NCBI GenBank assembly: GCA_018970625.1
Contig: JAGWVZ010000179.1
Coordinates: 1 to 7,256 of the forward strand
Reading direction: 5' to 3'
Source: Myxococcales bacterium
GTDB taxonomy: Bacteria; Myxococcota; Bradymonadia; REDH01
Length of the DNA stretch: 7,256 nt
Position 1 is the stretch's first letter. Every line of letters starts with the position of its first letter. The translations under genes were made by a program, and so were the position numbers. Positions 5,275 through 7,256 of this stretch are shown piece after piece. The notes beneath the pieces were generated by a model, which was not told the DNA's origin, did no database searches, and saw only the letters and a list, made by a program, of their open reading frames with translations.

Positions 5275-7256
5275 ATGTCGTGTTTGCCTGTGTTGTCCCT
5301 GCTTGTATGTGTGGCGTTGTGCAGCAGCTGTAGCCATGGGTCGACGTCGGCGCCCGATGTAGATGGCGATGCGGACGCAGTGGCGGTCGATGTGCAGCCC
5401 GACGCGTCGTCCGCAGTCGACGGCGGGCCGGGTGAGAACGACGCAAACGAAGATGACGTCACGATGCCGGAGCCGATCGGCGGCGTGGAAGGGGCCGAGG
5501 CCGAGGCGATTCGGGAGGCGCTGCTGGACGGCGTCGAGGCGTTGCGCACGGGGGCGTCGCTGTTGTCGGTGTTGATCGTGACGGGCCCTGACGCCGTTGC
5601 CGTTGTGGTCGATGACAGCGGTCAGCCGACCGTCGCGGCCGCTGAGGCCGGCGAGGGCCGGGTGGTCGTGGTCGCCCATGAGGGGGTGTTGACCTCGGGT
5701 GATCCGGGCTTTGCTCGCCTGGTGCAGAACTCTGGGCGGTGGCTAACGGGTGTCAGGGCGCCAGCGGTAGCGTGGGGGCCCGGCATGCAGGCTGCGGCCG
5801 AGCTGATGACCGACGGTGAGTTGGTCGGCGAAGGCGTTGACGCGCTGGCCGCCGCCGACGTGTTCGTAACCACCGCCTATGTGGAGTGGACCGACGACGA
5901 GCGCGCGCAACTGGTCGCTTTTGTGCAGGGCGGTGGTGGGCTGCTGCTTGCCGGTCATGCCTGGTGGTGGGCGTATAGCGGCGGTGTGGACGCCGCGCGG
6001 AATTTTCCCGGCAACCGGGTCATCGCAGACTGGGGAATCACGATTTCGGCCCGGACGATGGCCGGCGATGTGATGCCTTTGCCCGAGCGAGAGGCGACAG
6101 ACCTTCATCACGCGGTGCGGGCGATGGAGGCGCTTGCCGCCGATGCGCGTAGCGATGGCTCGGACCTGAGCGCAGAGCAGGAGTCTACCGCGGCGCGTTC
6201 GGCTGGCGCGGCCATTGACGAGCTGCCCATGGAAGGGACGTTCTGGGATCAGGCGGTCGCCATTTCGGCAGAGGTGGGCGCGGTTGTGCCGCCCGTTTCG
6301 CCTGTGGACGAGCCGTTGCGCGCGCTCTCCCTGCGCGTTCAGATTCGTCAGGCGCTGGATGCCGATCCGCAGGGTATCGAGGCACATCCCGCCGCTGCCG
6401 CATTTCCTGGAACCACGAACGTTGCGGGGACCCGGCTCGAGACGTCGGTAGAGACGGGGTATGCGGGCTACGACAATCGCTTTGGTTATTCGGGAGCGGG
6501 GAGTGAGCGGTGGCACGGGCTGAGTGCGTGGGCCGCTGCTGGCGAGACGGTGACGGTGCGCGTGCCCGCCGCCCTGCAAAATGCAGGGTTTCAGTTACAA
6601 ATCGGCGCTCATACCGATGTTTTGTGGGACCTGGAGCGTTGGGAGCGGGTGCCAAGGCTGGTTCAGCGATGGCCTGTTGAGGACGCCGAGCTGGAGATCG
6701 GCAGCGGGTTTGGTGGCCCGATCTACTTGCTGGAGCCGGCGGGTTCACGCGAGGACAACCACCTGATCACACTGGAGAACGCGGTTCCGATGGTGCGGTT
6801 TGTGCCGGGTGCCATGACCGATGACGAGTGGGCGGCGCTGGACTGGTCGCTGTATGCGCCGTGGGCCGAGCTGGAAGGAGAACAGGTGGTGCTGACGGTG
6901 CCGGCTGTTGAGGCGGCGACGGTGAGTTCGCCCGAGGCGCTGATGGCGTTCTGGGACGAGGTGATGCGGGCGAGTACCTGGCTGGCGGGGCTGGAGGAGC
7001 CGCGCACGCGCAGCGAGCGGTTTGTGGTGGATCGACAAATCTCGGCAGGGTGGATGCACTCGGGCTACCCGGTGATGGCACATCTGGAGAGTGCGCAGGA
7101 GGTGCTGGACCTGACTTCGCTACGCTCGGCAGGCGCCTGGGGGCCGTTTCACGAGTTCGGTCACAACCACCAGAACGTGGACTGGGTATTGCCGGGTACC
7201 ACCGAGTCGAGCGTGAACCTGTGGTCGGTGTATGTGTCCGAAGAGGTGGCAGGGGT
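5275..7256 (+). CDS. Secreted M60-family (TCAF-like) metallopeptidase, C-terminus beyond window
   Basis: The frame from the ATG at 5275 runs 660 codons to the right edge without a stop. A hydrophobic N-terminus (3-16) followed by CSSC suggests a lipoprotein attached near C19, though the n-region lacks basic residues. An Asp/Ala-rich low-complexity linker follows (about 25-70). Residues about 120-260 resemble the amidotransferase-like domain of TRPM8 channel-associated factors: GEGRVVVVAHEG (126-137), QGGGGLLLAGHAWWW (218-232) and NFPGN (243-247). The peptidase M60-like domain (PF13402) starts around 400: GLSAWAAAGE (415-424), IGAHTDVLWDL (443-453), FGGPIYLLEP (479-488). The zinc motif is HEFGH at 626-630 (ligands H626 and H630, catalytic E627), and E644 in GTTES is the likely third ligand. 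M60 enzymes are gluzincins, several of which cleave mucin-type glycoproteins; this substrate is an inference. The rest of the catalytic domain is missing. No good ribosome site precedes the ATG, so the start is less certain. Confidence 0.88.
   Translation, partial: MSCLPVLSLLVCVALCSSCSHGSTSAPDVDGDADAVAVDVQPDASSAVDGGPGENDANEDDVTMPEPIGGVEGAEAEAIREALLDGVEALRTGASLLSVLIVTGPDAVAVVVDDSGQPTVAAAEAGEGRVVVVAHEGVLTSGDPGFARLVQNSGRWLTGVRAPAVAWGPGMQAAAELMTDGELVGEGVDALAAADVFVTTAYVEWTDDERAQLVAFVQGGGGLLLAGHAWWWAYSGGVDAARNFPGNRVIADWGITISARTMAGDVMPLPEREATDLHHAVRAMEALAADARSDGSDLSAEQESTAARSAGAAIDELPMEGTFWDQAVAISAEVGAVVPPVSPVDEPLRALSLRVQIRQALDADPQGIEAHPAAAAFPGTTNVAGTRLETSVETGYAGYDNRFGYSGAGSERWHGLSAWAAAGETVTVRVPAALQNAGFQLQIGAHTDVLWDLERWERVPRLVQRWPVEDAELEIGSGFGGPIYLLEPAGSREDNHLITLENAVPMVRFVPGAMTDDEWAALDWSLYAPWAELEGEQVVLTVPAVEAATVSSPEALMAFWDEVMRASTWLAGLEEPRTRSERFVVDRQISAGWMHSGYPVMAHLESAQEVLDLTSLRSAGAWGPFHEFGHNHQNVDWVLPGTTESSVNLWSVYVSEEVAG

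Noticed and set aside
4564..5679. A 371-codon open frame on the minus strand
   Set aside because: It lies antisense to most of the well-supported exonuclease gene and the start of the M60 gene and crosses their intergenic region. The product is rich in Arg, His and Gln with no recognisable domain, as expected for the opposite strand of GC-rich coding DNA.
5743..6579. A 278-codon open frame on the minus strand
   Set aside because: It is antisense to the M60 gene, whose domain motifs are clear, and shows Arg/His/Gly-rich composition without any family signature.

Overview
The window is GC-rich DNA (by eye about 60%) from a Gram-negative bacterium. It encodes an outer-membrane porin and two predicted lipoproteins. 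The Asp/Gly/Ala-rich linkers after the signal peptides, together with a TCAF-like M60 peptidase and a von Willebrand A lipoprotein, resemble genomes of the Myxococcota/Bradymonadales type. That placement is a weak inference; no rRNA or marker gene is present.

Layout: (1) positions 1-1116, minus strand, the N-terminal 372 residues of a porin of the phosphate-selective OprO/OprP family, running off the left edge. (2) positions 1117-1350, a divergent promoter region with a C-rich porin leader and repeated TGYGCAAC octamers. (3) positions 1351-2481, plus strand, an FAD-dependent amine oxidoreductase of the TIGR03364 type, a family tied to 2-aminoethylphosphonate breakdown. (4) positions 2618-3796, plus strand, a secreted lipoprotein with a von Willebrand A domain and a complete metal-binding (MIDAS) site. 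(5) positions 3859-4347, minus strand, a small calycin-like protein of unknown function, convergent with the previous gene. (6) positions 4465-5034, plus strand, a DEDDh 3'-5' exonuclease of the ERI-1/KapD type, divergent from gene 5. (7) positions 5011-5063, a run of overlapping palindromes covering the end of the exonuclease gene. (8) positions 5275-7256, plus strand, the N-terminal 660 residues of a predicted M60-family (TCAF-like) secreted metallopeptidase, cut by the right edge just after its zinc site.

The clearest functional link is the divergent pair formed by the porin and the FAD oxidoreductase. A phosphate/anion-type porin facing a phosphonate-associated oxidase suggests a phosphorus-scavenging locus: outer-membrane entry of a phosphonate, then oxidative deamination in the cytoplasm. 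No phosphonoacetaldehyde hydrolase, dehydrogenase or transporter is visible, so this is incomplete. The other genes look like independent transcription units. I found no tRNA, rRNA, CRISPR array, insertion sequence or phage gene. No clearly new multi-gene system is evident; the leads worth checking are the phosphonate divergon and the palindrome cluster.
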